64,000 nucleotides of DNA. Origin: Berkiella sp964594635 (GTDB lineage: Bacteria > Pseudomonadota > Gammaproteobacteria > Berkiellales > Berkiellaceae). Where the stretch lies: the NCBI GenBank assembly GCA_964594635.1, contig CAZQMV010000008.1, positions 62,001-126,000 of the forward strand, in the 5' to 3' direction. Position 1 is the stretch's first letter, and each line of letters starts with the position of its first letter. Below are positions 25,990 through 35,127 of the stretch, in pieces. Position numbers and translations under genes: made by a program. Under the pieces are notes generated by a model, which ran no database searches, was not told the origin of the DNA, and saw only the letters and a list, made by a program, of their open reading frames with translations.

Positions 25990-26868
25990 ATGAAATACGC
26001 ACAAGATGCCACCCTAGCAAGACTCTTAATTACCTGTCCGGATGGTCCAGGCATTATTGCGAAAGTGACAACTTTTTTAAAAAATCAGGGTGCTAATATT
26101 ACCGATTTGGATCAACATTCAACCGATCCTGAAAATGGCACTTTTTTTATGCGTCTTGAATTTCAAACTTCACATCTTAGTGTTACTAATGAACAATTAG
26201 AAGCGGCTTTTGCGAGTGAAGTTGCACTCCCTTTCAAAATGCAATGGCAAATGCATTATGCGGCTAACCGTAAACGCATGGCAGTGTTTGTTTCCAAATA
26301 TGATCATGCATTTTTAGAAATTCTCTGGCGTCAAGCACGAGACGAGTTGCCATTTATGATTCCCTTTATTATTTCCAATCATCCCGATTTGAAAAAAGCG
26401 GCTGATCACTTTGATATTCCGTTTCATTATGTTCCCGTCACACCAAGCACAAAGCAAGCAGCAGAAGCAAAAATGTTAGCATTGTGTGACAATCAAGTTG
26501 ACGGTATTATTTTAGCGCGCTATATGCAAATTTTGTCTGAAGATTTTGTGAACCGTTATCCCAGTAAAATTATCAACATTCATCATTCATTCTTGCCTGC
26601 GTTTGTGGGCGCAAATCCGTATCAACAAGCCTATGATAAAGGTGTTAAATTAATTGGTGCTACCGCGCATTATGTGACTCAAGAATTAGATATGGGGCCA
26701 ATCATCGCACAAGACGTGGTGAGAGTGTCACATCGCCAAAGCGCCGATAAATTACGTGAATTGGGGCAAGATGTGGAACGTACTGTATTAGCCAGAGCGG
26801 TGAGAGCGCATGTTGAGGACCGCATCATTGTCAACGGCACTAAAACAGTTGTCTTTGATCCTCATTAA
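25990..26868 (+). CDS. purU: Formyltetrahydrofolate deformylase
   Basis: Hydrolyses 10-formyl-THF to THF and formate, balancing one-carbon units. Residues 1-85 are an ACT domain (LLITCPDGPGIIAKVTTFL). Residues ~88-292 are the formyltransferase fold, with the NIHHSFLPAFVGANPY segment and the ELDMGPII Asp forming the catalytic Asn-His-Asp set. The length of 292 is close to the usual 280-290. A hairpin at 26874-26893 follows directly. Confidence 0.93.
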   Translation: MKYAQDATLARLLITCPDGPGIIAKVTTFLKNQGANITDLDQHSTDPENGTFFMRLEFQTSHLSVTNEQLEAAFASEVALPFKMQWQMHYAANRKRMAVFVSKYDHAFLEILWRQARDELPFMIPFIISNHPDLKKAADHFDIPFHYVPVTPSTKQAAEAKMLALCDNQVDGIILARYMQILSEDFVNRYPSKIINIHHSFLPAFVGANPYQQAYDKGVKLIGATAHYVTQELDMGPIIAQDVVRVSHRQSADKLRELGQDVERTVLARAVRAHVEDRIIVNGTKTVVFDPH

Positions 26869-26873
26869 AGAAG

Positions 26874-26893
26874 AAAAGGGTTAAACCCCTTTT
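26874..26893 (+). terminator. Probable terminator of purU
   Basis: AAAAGGG pairs with CCCTTTT across a short TTAAAC loop, starting 5 bp after the stop. The loop is small and the T-run follows from the pairing arm itself. Confidence 0.6.
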
Positions 26894-26917
26894 CACTCTC
26901 ATCCGTAACGCGCTGAA

Positions 26918-26997
26918 TTCCCCCCACCCACACATCCTCGCTTTGCTCGTCTGTGTTACCCTCCCCCGCACGCGGGGGAGGGTTAGGGAGGGGGGAA
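26918..26997. repeat. REP-like double palindrome between purU and dacB
   Basis: An outer stem TTCCCCCCACCC (26918-26929) pairs with GGGAGGGGGGAA (26986-26997), 11 of 12 positions. Inside it, ACCCTCCCCCGC (26958-26969) pairs perfectly with GCGGGGGAGGGT (26972-26983). It is GC-rich against an AT-rich background and sits between convergent genes. Confidence 0.6.
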
Positions 26998-27014
26998 CAA
27001 TATTTGCGCAGGAA

Positions 27015-28523
27015 TTAATTGATCTTAGATGCCGCTGGTTTTACAACGCTGGGTGCAGCAGAGGTTTTTAACCCTTGCTTAATAGGCGTTTCACCCGCAG
27101 CCCAGGGCTCTTCAACCATTAACTGACACAGCTTATCTTCAATGCGTTTTAACTCATTAAAGTCTTTGGTGGAGTGGTTAATAATGAGCGAGAACAAATA
27201 TTCATTCCCTTTCATGGTTGTAAAGTAACCAGAGAGTGCCGAAGTGCCGGTTGCGCTACCGGTTTTACCGACCACACGTCCCACCATATTTTTATCTTTT
27301 AAGCGTGTCGCTAAAGTGCCTGTTTGGCCTGAAGAACTTAAGCTTGCTTGATACACAGCAAAAGCAGGATCGTGATACATAAAATTCAGTAGCTGTGAAA
27401 CAACTAAAGGCGATATCAAGTTATAACGCGATTGCCCTGAGCCATCACTGAGCTTCATTTTGTTAAATTCAATACGCGACTCTTCGCCTAAAATGTCTTG
27501 AATGGCTAAGATACCGGCTTGGAAAGTGCCTTGACCACCGTAAGCTAAGCCTAACGCTTTGGTTAAGCTTTCTGCATAGATATTATTGGAGTCTGCTAAA
27601 ACGCGTGGCAATAGCATTTTTAACGGTGCCGATTTTTTCACAATGATAGCAGGGACATTTTGAGGGGCCTTGCCAAATTGGATAGTGCCTGAAAATTTAA
27701 TATCGGCTTGTTTAAGCGCTGATTCAATTAACGTTTTGGCTAAGGCGCGTGTGTCATCAAGCGCAAGCTCAATCACAATCGGTGTTTTATCCATTGGCCA
27801 GCAGCCATTAAGACTAATATCGTTATTTTTTACTTTCACATTCAGCTGACAAGTATGTTCAGCTTCTGCAGCAGTAACGGCGATCACTTTCGATTCTATT
27901 TTAAAATTGGGTAATTCTTTATCCACTTGTTCTACCTTAATCGGTGAGTTCAAGTCTTGTGGACGATTCAATTTTAAGCGAACTTTGTTTTCATTAATAA
28001 TGATCGAGGTGATTGGCGCTGAGTAATACCAAGGTAGTGAATCCCAAGTCCATCCTTGGGCATAATAAGGTTCAGCAAAAGCACTATCATCAATCACTAA
28101 ATTGCCTTTGATCTCATTAACGCCTTTTGTTTTTAACGTTTTGAAGAGCTCTAGAATATGTTTGACTTGAAAAGTAGGGTCGCCCCGAAAGACAAAATAC
28201 AGATTATCACTCAACGTATTGCTAGTGAGTTTATCAAGCGGTGCTTGTAATGTAGTTTGATATTGAAAATTTTCGCCTAAATATTTTAACGCAGCAGCGG
28301 CGGTAAACAGTTTAGTGGTACTGGCAGGGTGAAAGGTTTCTTCAGCCCTGGCTTCATAAACAATATTGCCAGTTTTTGGATCTTGGATCACCAAACCAAC
28401 GGCGGCATCTGGCAACTGTTGCTTGATAAATTGATCGAGCTGTTTGTCATTGGGAAGCTCTGCATAAGCTGCCGAAACCATAAACATGCTGAACATAACA
28501 AAGCGGGTTAACATTTTTTTCAT
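27015..28523 (-). CDS. dacB: D-alanyl-D-alanine carboxypeptidase/endopeptidase (PBP4, peptidase S13)
   Basis: Periplasmic peptidoglycan carboxypeptidase and endopeptidase. Signal peptide 1-21. The penicillin-binding motifs are S68-T-T-K71, SNN in DSNNIYAESL and KTGSATG. The long insertion between SxxK and SxN is typical of class C PBPs such as E. coli PBP4. 502 residues, slightly longer than E. coli (477), with a Ala/Pro/Lys tail after ~480. The ATG overlaps the stop of the MscS-like gene (ATGA), so translation is coupled. Confidence 0.92.
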   Translation of the reverse strand: MKKMLTRFVMFSMFMVSAAYAELPNDKQLDQFIKQQLPDAAVGLVIQDPKTGNIVYEARAEETFHPASTTKLFTAAAALKYLGENFQYQTTLQAPLDKLTSNTLSDNLYFVFRGDPTFQVKHILELFKTLKTKGVNEIKGNLVIDDSAFAEPYYAQGWTWDSLPWYYSAPITSIIINENKVRLKLNRPQDLNSPIKVEQVDKELPNFKIESKVIAVTAAEAEHTCQLNVKVKNNDISLNGCWPMDKTPIVIELALDDTRALAKTLIESALKQADIKFSGTIQFGKAPQNVPAIIVKKSAPLKMLLPRVLADSNNIYAESLTKALGLAYGGQGTFQAGILAIQDILGEESRIEFNKMKLSDGSGQSRYNLISPLVVSQLLNFMYHDPAFAVYQASLSSSGQTGTLATRLKDKNMVGRVVGKTGSATGTSALSGYFTTMKGNEYLFSLIINHSTKDFNELKRIEDKLCQLMVEEPWAAGETPIKQGLKTSAAPSVVKPAASKIN

Positions 28524-29026
28524 AATTTGCCACTAATGATAATGTTGTTGGTTAAAAAGGAGGCATTGGGTATTAAAATTTCTTTATCTTCACATTGAAG
28601 ATGTGTGTAGCGTAAGCTCATCTTACTAACAACGCCTTTGTATTTTCCTACTTGAATGTTATCACCAATTTTAAAGGGTTGGTAAAGCAAAACCATCATC
28701 CCTGCCATCAGGTTCGAGAAAGCATCTTTTGAAGCAAGGCCGACAGCTAACCCGGATATTCCAAGGCTGGCAACCATCGCGCTAACGTTCACGCCTGCAG
28801 AGCCCAAGGCGGTAATGGTCCCTATAACGAGAATAGCGATTTTACTGCTAATGGTGAATACCAGAAAAACCGGTTGCTTTTGTGGCGTACTTTTTTGTGC
28901 CAAACGATCAACCATTGAAGCGCAAAATTTTGCCAAAAACCAAAAAAGCCCAAAAATAAAAATACTTATTAAAATGGCAGGAAGAGAGCTACCCACCTTA
29001 GTTAACATGGCTTGCATCATGTTCAT
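28520..29026 (-). CDS. Minimal MscS-type mechanosensitive channel
   Basis: 168 residues: two or three helices, pore helix with the LGISGLAVGLASKD pattern (about 95-108) and a short beta domain (GDNIQVGKYKGVV, RYTHLQ, ILIPNASF). The protein ends at NNIIISGKL, so the C-terminal cage domain of E. coli MscS (286 residues) is absent. It could be a natural short form or a truncated gene. Its stop overlaps the dacB ATG. Confidence 0.8.
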   Translation of the reverse strand: MNMMQAMLTKVGSSLPAILISIFIFGLFWFLAKFCASMVDRLAQKSTPQKQPVFLVFTISSKIAILVIGTITALGSAGVNVSAMVASLGISGLAVGLASKDAFSNLMAGMMVLLYQPFKIGDNIQVGKYKGVVSKMSLRYTHLQCEDKEILIPNASFLTNNIIISGKL

Positions 29027-29090
29027 AGGCGACTACTACTACAGTCAGGGGTTATGTGAAAGCTACTGTGACATTTTACAATTTAGAATG

Positions 29091-30380
29091 TCAACTTTTT
29101 GTTAAGGAGATAACCAGTGGGGTAGGGATCAGCTGCGAGGTTGATTTGACGGTCAGTGATTTACACAAGCCAAAGGTCACTAGCGCTATTAAAGAAACAT
29201 ATAAGCTAGGGCCCATTAGCCAGTTGTAACGAATGGTGAGGATTTCAGCAATAAGAGGTGCAGTCCCTGCAAAAAGAGCAGCAGAAATACTCCATGCAAA
29301 TGATACACCCGTATAACGCACACTGGGCGGAAAGAGATCGCAGAGGATCTTAACCATAGGTCCACATGCCACACCATTTAAAACACCATAGATCACCATC
29401 GCTAGAGCAATAAGACCATAGTTGCCGGTATAGCAAAGCATAAAGGTAATAGGGGAAAACAACGCAACAAGACACAATCCAAGACGATATTGTCGGTAGG
29501 CATTGGTTTTATCGGCTACATACGCCATAACGGGGATCATGATAGCGACAATGACTTCGCCAAAAATGGCAAATAACGTGGCATGATGCATCGGAAGCAT
29601 GACAATTTTTTTCAAAAATACCACGATGTAAATGTTGCCGATGTAGACAAACACACCCGTGAATGCCGCAATGGCACCCGCTAGGATAAACGATTTGTGA
29701 TATTGCATTAGCAAACGAAGCAATGGGATCCGTTTGGTTTTTTGATCTTTTTGTAAAAAATAGGGTGATTCACTTAAACCGCGACGACCCATGATCCCAA
29801 TAAAGCAGCTTAAGCCGCCTAATAGAAAAGGGACACGCCATGCCCAATGGGGTGCACTGGGGTGACTTGTAATCAAGGCCGCTATGCCACCTAGCACCAT
29901 TCCGCCAGCAGCCGATGCACTTACCCAGCTTCCCGCAAGGCAAGGATATTTTTCGGATTTTTCGACTAAAAAGATCCCCGCGCCATTATATTCGCCACTG
30001 ATAGCCACACCTTGTAATAAGCGCATAATCAACAGTAACAAAGGGGCAAAAATGCCAATGGTGGCATACGTGGGCAAGCAGCCAATCGCAAAAGTCGCGA
30101 GTCCCATTAACCACAGCGAAGCCATCAGTGCTGGTCTTCGTCCAAGGTTATCGCCTATGGCACCAAAGATAATGGCGCCTAAGGGGCGCATAATATAACC
30201 CACTGCAAAGATGCCAAAGGTTTTCATTAAAGCTGCTTTAGTGTCGTTAGTGGGGAAAAACAAAGTAGACAAGGTGAGGGCCATGTATCCGTAAAACGTA
30301 TATTCAGCCCACTCAAGAAGTGTTCCTAATGAAACAATGCTAACCTGCCAAGGACCTTTGCTTTGCTGGTTTCCTATCAT
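29091..30380 (-). CDS. MFS transporter, metabolite:H+ symporter-like (ProP/KgtP type)
   Basis: 429 residues, about 12 helices. The loop 2-3 motif GAIGDNLGRRPAL (about 75-87) and RLLQGVAISGEYNG fit the MHS subfamily, which imports organic acids and osmolytes by proton symport. The start overlaps the stop of the upstream MFS gene by 4 bp. Substrate not determinable. Confidence 0.8.
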   Translation of the reverse strand: MIGNQQSKGPWQVSIVSLGTLLEWAEYTFYGYMALTLSTLFFPTNDTKAALMKTFGIFAVGYIMRPLGAIIFGAIGDNLGRRPALMASLWLMGLATFAIGCLPTYATIGIFAPLLLLIMRLLQGVAISGEYNGAGIFLVEKSEKYPCLAGSWVSASAAGGMVLGGIAALITSHPSAPHWAWRVPFLLGGLSCFIGIMGRRGLSESPYFLQKDQKTKRIPLLRLLMQYHKSFILAGAIAAFTGVFVYIGNIYIVVFLKKIVMLPMHHATLFAIFGEVIVAIMIPVMAYVADKTNAYRQYRLGLCLVALFSPITFMLCYTGNYGLIALAMVIYGVLNGVACGPMVKILCDLFPPSVRYTGVSFAWSISAALFAGTAPLIAEILTIRYNWLMGPSLYVSLIALVTFGLCKSLTVKSTSQLIPTPLVISLTKS

Positions 30381-31711
30381 GCTTTCTTTTTAACCAACGT
30401 TTCTTTGGTAAAGAAGGCACACACAATAGCAAGACCTAAGCAAAGTGGCAGTACCAACGTTGAACGTTGATAATCTGTCACCGTATGTAACATAGTACCA
30501 TTAGCCGTTAAATGCATGGAAGCGTGCCAATCTAAGAGCCAGCCTAAAACTGGCATTAATAAAGAACCCAATAGAACAGAAAGCATGTTGGCAATGGCCA
30601 TTGAGAACCCGCCCAGTTCCTTGGAGTGCAATTCACCCGCAACGGTATAGCTTGCAATAAGACCCGTATTGCTCACGCCATAGAGGAATAGGATCAGCAT
30701 GATGAGTCCCATGGGGATCCCTGGGACATAAAACACGAGGGGTAATAAAACAGTGCCAAGGATGGCCGATAAAATCATAACTGGTTTACGGCCCCAATGA
30801 TCGGCCAGCCAACCTGCACAAGGTCCACCAATCGCCCAGCCGATAAATAAGAAAGAGATTGCATGTGAGGCAGTATAGGGATTTAAGTGATGAATGTTTT
30901 GTAAAAATTCTTTGCCCCATAGTTCGCCTAAGACGTCAGTCGGTGCATAAATAAAGCCTGCATAAAGCGCGTTGATCCATGTGTAACGACTAAATATCAC
31001 AGCTTTGAGCTGCAGAAAAGTCGCTCTATGAGGAAGTGAATCGCTACTGTTATTACCTTGGTAATTTTGGGGGCGATTACGGATCACACAATAAATTAAA
31101 ATAGCCAACGCAAAAAAGACAATGCCGTACAGTTGAAACATTTTTTGCCAACCGATCACATCATTTAAGTAAGGTGCAAGGTGCGCACCGGTTGCGCCAC
31201 CCACCATGCCTAGGGCTTGTGTGATCCCAACCAGTAACGCTAATTGCTTGGGTTCAAACCAAACGGTAATCAGTTTGAGTGCGCCAATAAAAGCGGTTGC
31301 CGAGCAAAAGCCAAGTAATACGCGAGAGACCATTGCTGTTCCAATCACTTCTGCACTTGCAAAAATGAGTGAGCTGGCACTACAAATAAAGACGGCAATT
31401 GTGAGTAATAAACGCGAACCAAATCGATCGACAAGATATCCGACCGGCATTTGCATTAAAACGTAGGGTAAATAAAAGGCTGAGCCTAATACACCAAATT
31501 CGTATTTAGACGTTTGCACAAAGGCTGCTTGCAAAACTTCGCTGATATGCCCAGGTGTTACCCGCACGACATAGTGCGCAAAAAAGAAGAAGGCCGCTAA
31601 TCCCCAGATGAGCCAAGGACGCAAAGAAGAGAGGGGTGGTTTGTTATTTTCGTTTTGCACGCGCACTTTCTCTTTCAAAAAAACAGCAATTATAAGTGAA
31701 TCACAGAACAA
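30377..31711 (-). CDS. MFS transporter
   Basis: 444 residues, about 12 helices. VGYLVDRFGSR (about 90-100) is the MFS loop 2-3 motif, and GWLADHWGRKP repeats it in the second half. N-terminal sequence before the first helix is long; a GTG at residue 17 (31663) is an equally plausible start. It resembles MFS proteins of intracellular gammaproteobacteria that import amino acids or phosphate-like nutrients, but the substrate cannot be assigned. It is the first gene of a pair with the MHS-type transporter. Confidence 0.8.
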   Translation of the reverse strand: MFCDSLIIAVFLKEKVRVQNENNKPPLSSLRPWLIWGLAAFFFFAHYVVRVTPGHISEVLQAAFVQTSKYEFGVLGSAFYLPYVLMQMPVGYLVDRFGSRLLLTIAVFICSASSLIFASAEVIGTAMVSRVLLGFCSATAFIGALKLITVWFEPKQLALLVGITQALGMVGGATGAHLAPYLNDVIGWQKMFQLYGIVFFALAILIYCVIRNRPQNYQGNNSSDSLPHRATFLQLKAVIFSRYTWINALYAGFIYAPTDVLGELWGKEFLQNIHHLNPYTASHAISFLFIGWAIGGPCAGWLADHWGRKPVMILSAILGTVLLPLVFYVPGIPMGLIMLILFLYGVSNTGLIASYTVAGELHSKELGGFSMAIANMLSVLLGSLLMPVLGWLLDWHASMHLTANGTMLHTVTDYQRSTLVLPLCLGLAIVCAFFTKETLVKKKA

Positions 31712-31848
31712 AAAACATCATAATGGCTGATTCAGCCAATTTAATGATAAAAAATCCTCGCAAAATAAAGCTATATAACTTACGTTTACATTCCCTAGTC
31801 CCCATGGTAGATTTCCTGCGCCAATTCTAAAGGCCCCGGGAGGCAAGT

Positions 31849-33288
31849 GTGGAGCGGCTACTTGTCGTTGTGATTCTCTTGTTCACCATAATGCCACTTT
31901 GCGCAAAGACGCTTGATTTACAGCAATCAATCAATATCGCCCTTGAAAACAATCTTGAATTGAAATTTGCAAAATTTGATGAAGATGTTCGTTTGCACGA
32001 ATTAAAAATATTAAGACATAAATTTCATCCGCAACTCTTTTTTAATGCCAGTTTGACTGTCCATCACGAAACGTATTTCCAAGAAAGTTTTGATGAAAAG
32101 AAAATTCATACCTACCCCTCCTTAAAAATGCAAACGCCTTATGGCACACAGATTGAATTGTTTAGTGAGCAAAACGCTGGATATGAAAAATATCAGCGTA
32201 GCACGGGTTCGGCTTTGCGTTTTTCAATTGAACAACCCTTATTGCAGGGAAGAAAGAAGATTGTCAATACTTGGGAAATCTATAATGCCACGATATTAAA
32301 TGATATCCAGGAACTGCTCTACCAGCAGGCTAAAGACCAAGTTATCTATCAAGTGATCATCAATTTTTATGCGCTGCAACTTAGCATGGAAAATGTCAAA
32401 TTACATGAATATTGGTTAGAAAATGCCGAAAAATTTTATGATAGCATGCAGTCTAAAGTTGCAGCAGGTCGTGTTGCTTCTCATGATCTGGATGCTTCTT
32501 TATTGCAAGTTAAGCGTGCCATGAGCCAATTGATGCAGGCTCAATTTGACTATGTTCAAGCGAAAAGAAGATTTTTGGAAGAGCTAAATCTTGTTGATGA
32601 AACGATTACTTTCGTACCTTCATCGATTAAGAAGATCCCTGCTTTAGTGAATCAGCAAAAGGTCATCGAAGAAGTGGTAGCGAACGATATAGAAAGCAAA
32701 GTATTGGATTTAAACAAAGAACGTATTAAGCAACAATTAATTATAGCTAAAGATCAAAGCCGTCCTGAGTTAAAACTACGTGGTGATTGGACACTAGGTC
32801 GTTACCATGTTTACGGAGAAAAAGCAGATTTTGCCAGTGATGAGAATGTCTTTGGTTATCCTTTCATTCATGATAACGGTAACTATACAGCCCAAATTTT
32901 GGTGAATATTCCTTTAAGCAATAAAGAACAAAAGTATCATCAAATTTTAGCTGCTCGAAGTGAAATCCAGAAAATAGAATGTGAGTGGCATTATCATCAG
33001 TTACGGATCAAAAATTTTGCAACGGATCTCTATGAACAAACTGAAGTTAAAAAAAGACAATTGCAACTGGCAGAAGAGTCGTTAAAGCTTGCAAAAAACA
33101 ACTATGAAGATTCACTTGCTAAGTTAGAAGCAGGCAGAAGTTCTTTATTTGAATTAATCAGCTATCAAGAAAGACTCTTAAGTGCACAAATGGCAAAAAC
33201 TGCTAATCAAATTGCTTATTTTAATAGTATCGCTAATTTAGATCTCAATAAAGGAACGCTTTCTCATCAATGGGTAGGAACAGCATGA
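31849..33288 (+). CDS. TolC-family outer-membrane efflux protein
   Basis: 479 residues; hydrophobic signal 1-17 then repeated coiled-coil helices and two beta regions typical of OEP. GTG start behind GGGAGG (31838-31843). Its stop overlaps the ATG of the adaptor gene (ATGA). First gene of a complete tripartite exporter operon (31849-36256). The ABC and adaptor types suggest export of a peptide, siderophore or antibiotic, not a known substrate. Divergent from the MFS pair across a 137-bp promoter region. Confidence 0.85.
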   Translation: MERLLVVVILLFTIMPLCAKTLDLQQSINIALENNLELKFAKFDEDVRLHELKILRHKFHPQLFFNASLTVHHETYFQESFDEKKIHTYPSLKMQTPYGTQIELFSEQNAGYEKYQRSTGSALRFSIEQPLLQGRKKIVNTWEIYNATILNDIQELLYQQAKDQVIYQVIINFYALQLSMENVKLHEYWLENAEKFYDSMQSKVAAGRVASHDLDASLLQVKRAMSQLMQAQFDYVQAKRRFLEELNLVDETITFVPSSIKKIPALVNQQKVIEEVVANDIESKVLDLNKERIKQQLIIAKDQSRPELKLRGDWTLGRYHVYGEKADFASDENVFGYPFIHDNGNYTAQILVNIPLSNKEQKYHQILAARSEIQKIECEWHYHQLRIKNFATDLYEQTEVKKRQLQLAEESLKLAKNNYEDSLAKLEAGRSSLFELISYQERLLSAQMAKTANQIAYFNSIANLDLNKGTLSHQWVGTA

Positions 33289-34475
33289 AGAAATGGATGA
33301 TGGCTTTTTTATTCGCGCTTGTGGTATTGAATGCTTACTCGATGCCACCGACTCAGTTGGTGGAAAATAAAAAGCAACAGGGAACAATTCAATATGATGG
33401 TCATTTGATTTCGACCCATCTGGTTGAAGTGCAAAGTCCGGCCAATGCAACGCTTGTTAAGAGTCATGTTAATTTAGGTGATAAAGTCAAACAAAATCAG
33501 CTATTATTTGAATTTGTTTCACCTGAATTAGAGGTACAGCTGGCAGATGCCAATATGGCTGTATTAGAGTCGCAAGACGCTTTGCACAAACTCAAAACAT
33601 GGTCGAAAAGTTATGAAGCCATGCAGGCAATGGCTAATCTTGAAAAAGCCAAACACGAGAACTTACGAATTAAATCACGTTTATCACAAACCAAAGAATT
33701 ATATCGTAAAGGCATTATTGCTAAAGAAGAATGTCTCAATGACGAACGCATATATAAAGATAGTGAGCAATATGTTGAGAATGCAAAAAGACAATTAGTA
33801 GAAATAAAAGCAAAAGCTAACCCAACAGCCTTAACTTTAGCAACATTACAACTAGAACAGGCCATGAGTAAAAAAGCGCTCCTTCAACAAAAAGTTGAGC
33901 AGTTAAAGGTTCGTTCCCCCATTGAGGGAACATTACTCGCGCCTAAAGCAAACGATAATAAGCAGGTCATGCCATTTTATCTGCAAAAGGTTTTTCATGG
34001 GCAAGAAGTCATTGCATGGGTGGCAGATCTGACTAAATTATGTATCACTGTCAAGGTCGATGAATTTGATATTGTGAGATTACACAAAGACCAATCCGCA
34101 ATGATAACCTTTGTGGCATTTGCCGAGCATAAGTTGCCAGGTAAAATTGTGGGAATTGCCGAAAGCAATTTTTCTGCAAAAGATAATGATGCAATGACTT
34201 ATGAAGTTAAAGTGGCTTTAAATGCGATCCCATCACTATTACAAGATAAATTATTAATGGGAATGTCGGCTAAGGTCGCGTTAGAGCAAACCATGCCAGA
34301 AGGGCTCTGGATCTCAAAAATGGCTGTGCAATATGAAAATGATGAACCTTATGTTGAAAAAATGAATGGTTCAAATACCCTTAAACAAAAAGTGGTGTTA
34401 GGAGATAATGCAAAAAATGACGTTTTGGTTTTAAGTGGATTAACGGCTGGAGATAAAGTAGTTGTCCATGGTTAG
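33285..34475 (+). CDS. Periplasmic adaptor (HlyD/MacA-like membrane fusion protein)
   Basis: 396 residues from ATG 33285. N-terminal hydrophobic segment (signal/anchor), a biotinyl-lipoyl half at ~30-70 (VEVQSPANATLVK), a long helical hairpin ~80-210, the second lipoyl half (VRSPIEGTLLAPK), then beta-barrel domains. It joins the inner-membrane MacB-like pump with the TolC-like channel encoded next to it. The stop overlaps the start of the ATPase gene. Confidence 0.85.
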   Translation: MKKWMMAFLFALVVLNAYSMPPTQLVENKKQQGTIQYDGHLISTHLVEVQSPANATLVKSHVNLGDKVKQNQLLFEFVSPELEVQLADANMAVLESQDALHKLKTWSKSYEAMQAMANLEKAKHENLRIKSRLSQTKELYRKGIIAKEECLNDERIYKDSEQYVENAKRQLVEIKAKANPTALTLATLQLEQAMSKKALLQQKVEQLKVRSPIEGTLLAPKANDNKQVMPFYLQKVFHGQEVIAWVADLTKLCITVKVDEFDIVRLHKDQSAMITFVAFAEHKLPGKIVGIAESNFSAKDNDAMTYEVKVALNAIPSLLQDKLLMGMSAKVALEQTMPEGLWISKMAVQYENDEPYVEKMNGSNTLKQKVVLGDNAKNDVLVLSGLTAGDKVVVHG

Positions 34476-35127
34476 ATTAGAAGGGATCACTAAGCGTTTC
34501 CCCAATGCGCGTGCCTCCCTTTACCATCAATTTAATTTAGCGCTAGGTGCTAATCAAACGCTAGCGATGATGGGACCATCAGGTTCAGGTAAGAGTACGT
34601 TACTGAATATATTAGGTTTGCTTGATCCGCCTTGTCATGGTCACTATTTTTTTAATGACGTTGAACTGTTAACGCTTAATAAGAAAGAAAAAGCGACTTT
34701 TCGTAATATTCATTTAGGCTTTGTCTTTCAGTCGCACTTATTGATCCCTCATTTAACAGTCTTGCAAAATCTCATGTTACCTCTTATTTACCGAGGGTTA
34801 AGTGATGAAAAGGCCAAATGTTGTGCAAGAACGCAGTTAAAGCGACTTGATCTTGAAAATTTACAACAGCGCTTGCCTCATCAGCTCTCAGGTGGTCAGC
34901 AACAACGTATTGCCATTTTACGCGCGTTGATTGGTGAGCCTAAATTGTTACTCGCCGATGAGCCCACTTCTGCTTTAGACGAAGCAACCAAACAGGATAT
35001 TTTAGCATTACTCTTTACGTTGCAAAAAGAGCAGCAGTTTTCCATGATTATTGCGACGCACGATGCCAGTATTGCACGTCTTTGCGATAAACATTTAGAT
35101 CTCGGTCAAATACAACATGAAACTTAA
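34468..35127 (+). CDS. ABC transporter ATPase (MacB/LolD type)
   Basis: 219 residues from ATG 34468. Walker A GPSGSGKST (about 37-45), Q-loop FQSH, signature LSGGQQQRIAILRAL, Walker B LLLADEPTSALD and a switch His in IIATHD are intact. Pairs with the FtsX-like permease whose gene overlaps it by 11 bp. Confidence 0.92.
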   Translation: MVRLEGITKRFPNARASLYHQFNLALGANQTLAMMGPSGSGKSTLLNILGLLDPPCHGHYFFNDVELLTLNKKEKATFRNIHLGFVFQSHLLIPHLTVLQNLMLPLIYRGLSDEKAKCCARTQLKRLDLENLQQRLPHQLSGGQQQRIAILRALIGEPKLLLADEPTSALDEATKQDILALLFTLQKEQQFSMIIATHDASIARLCDKHLDLGQIQHET

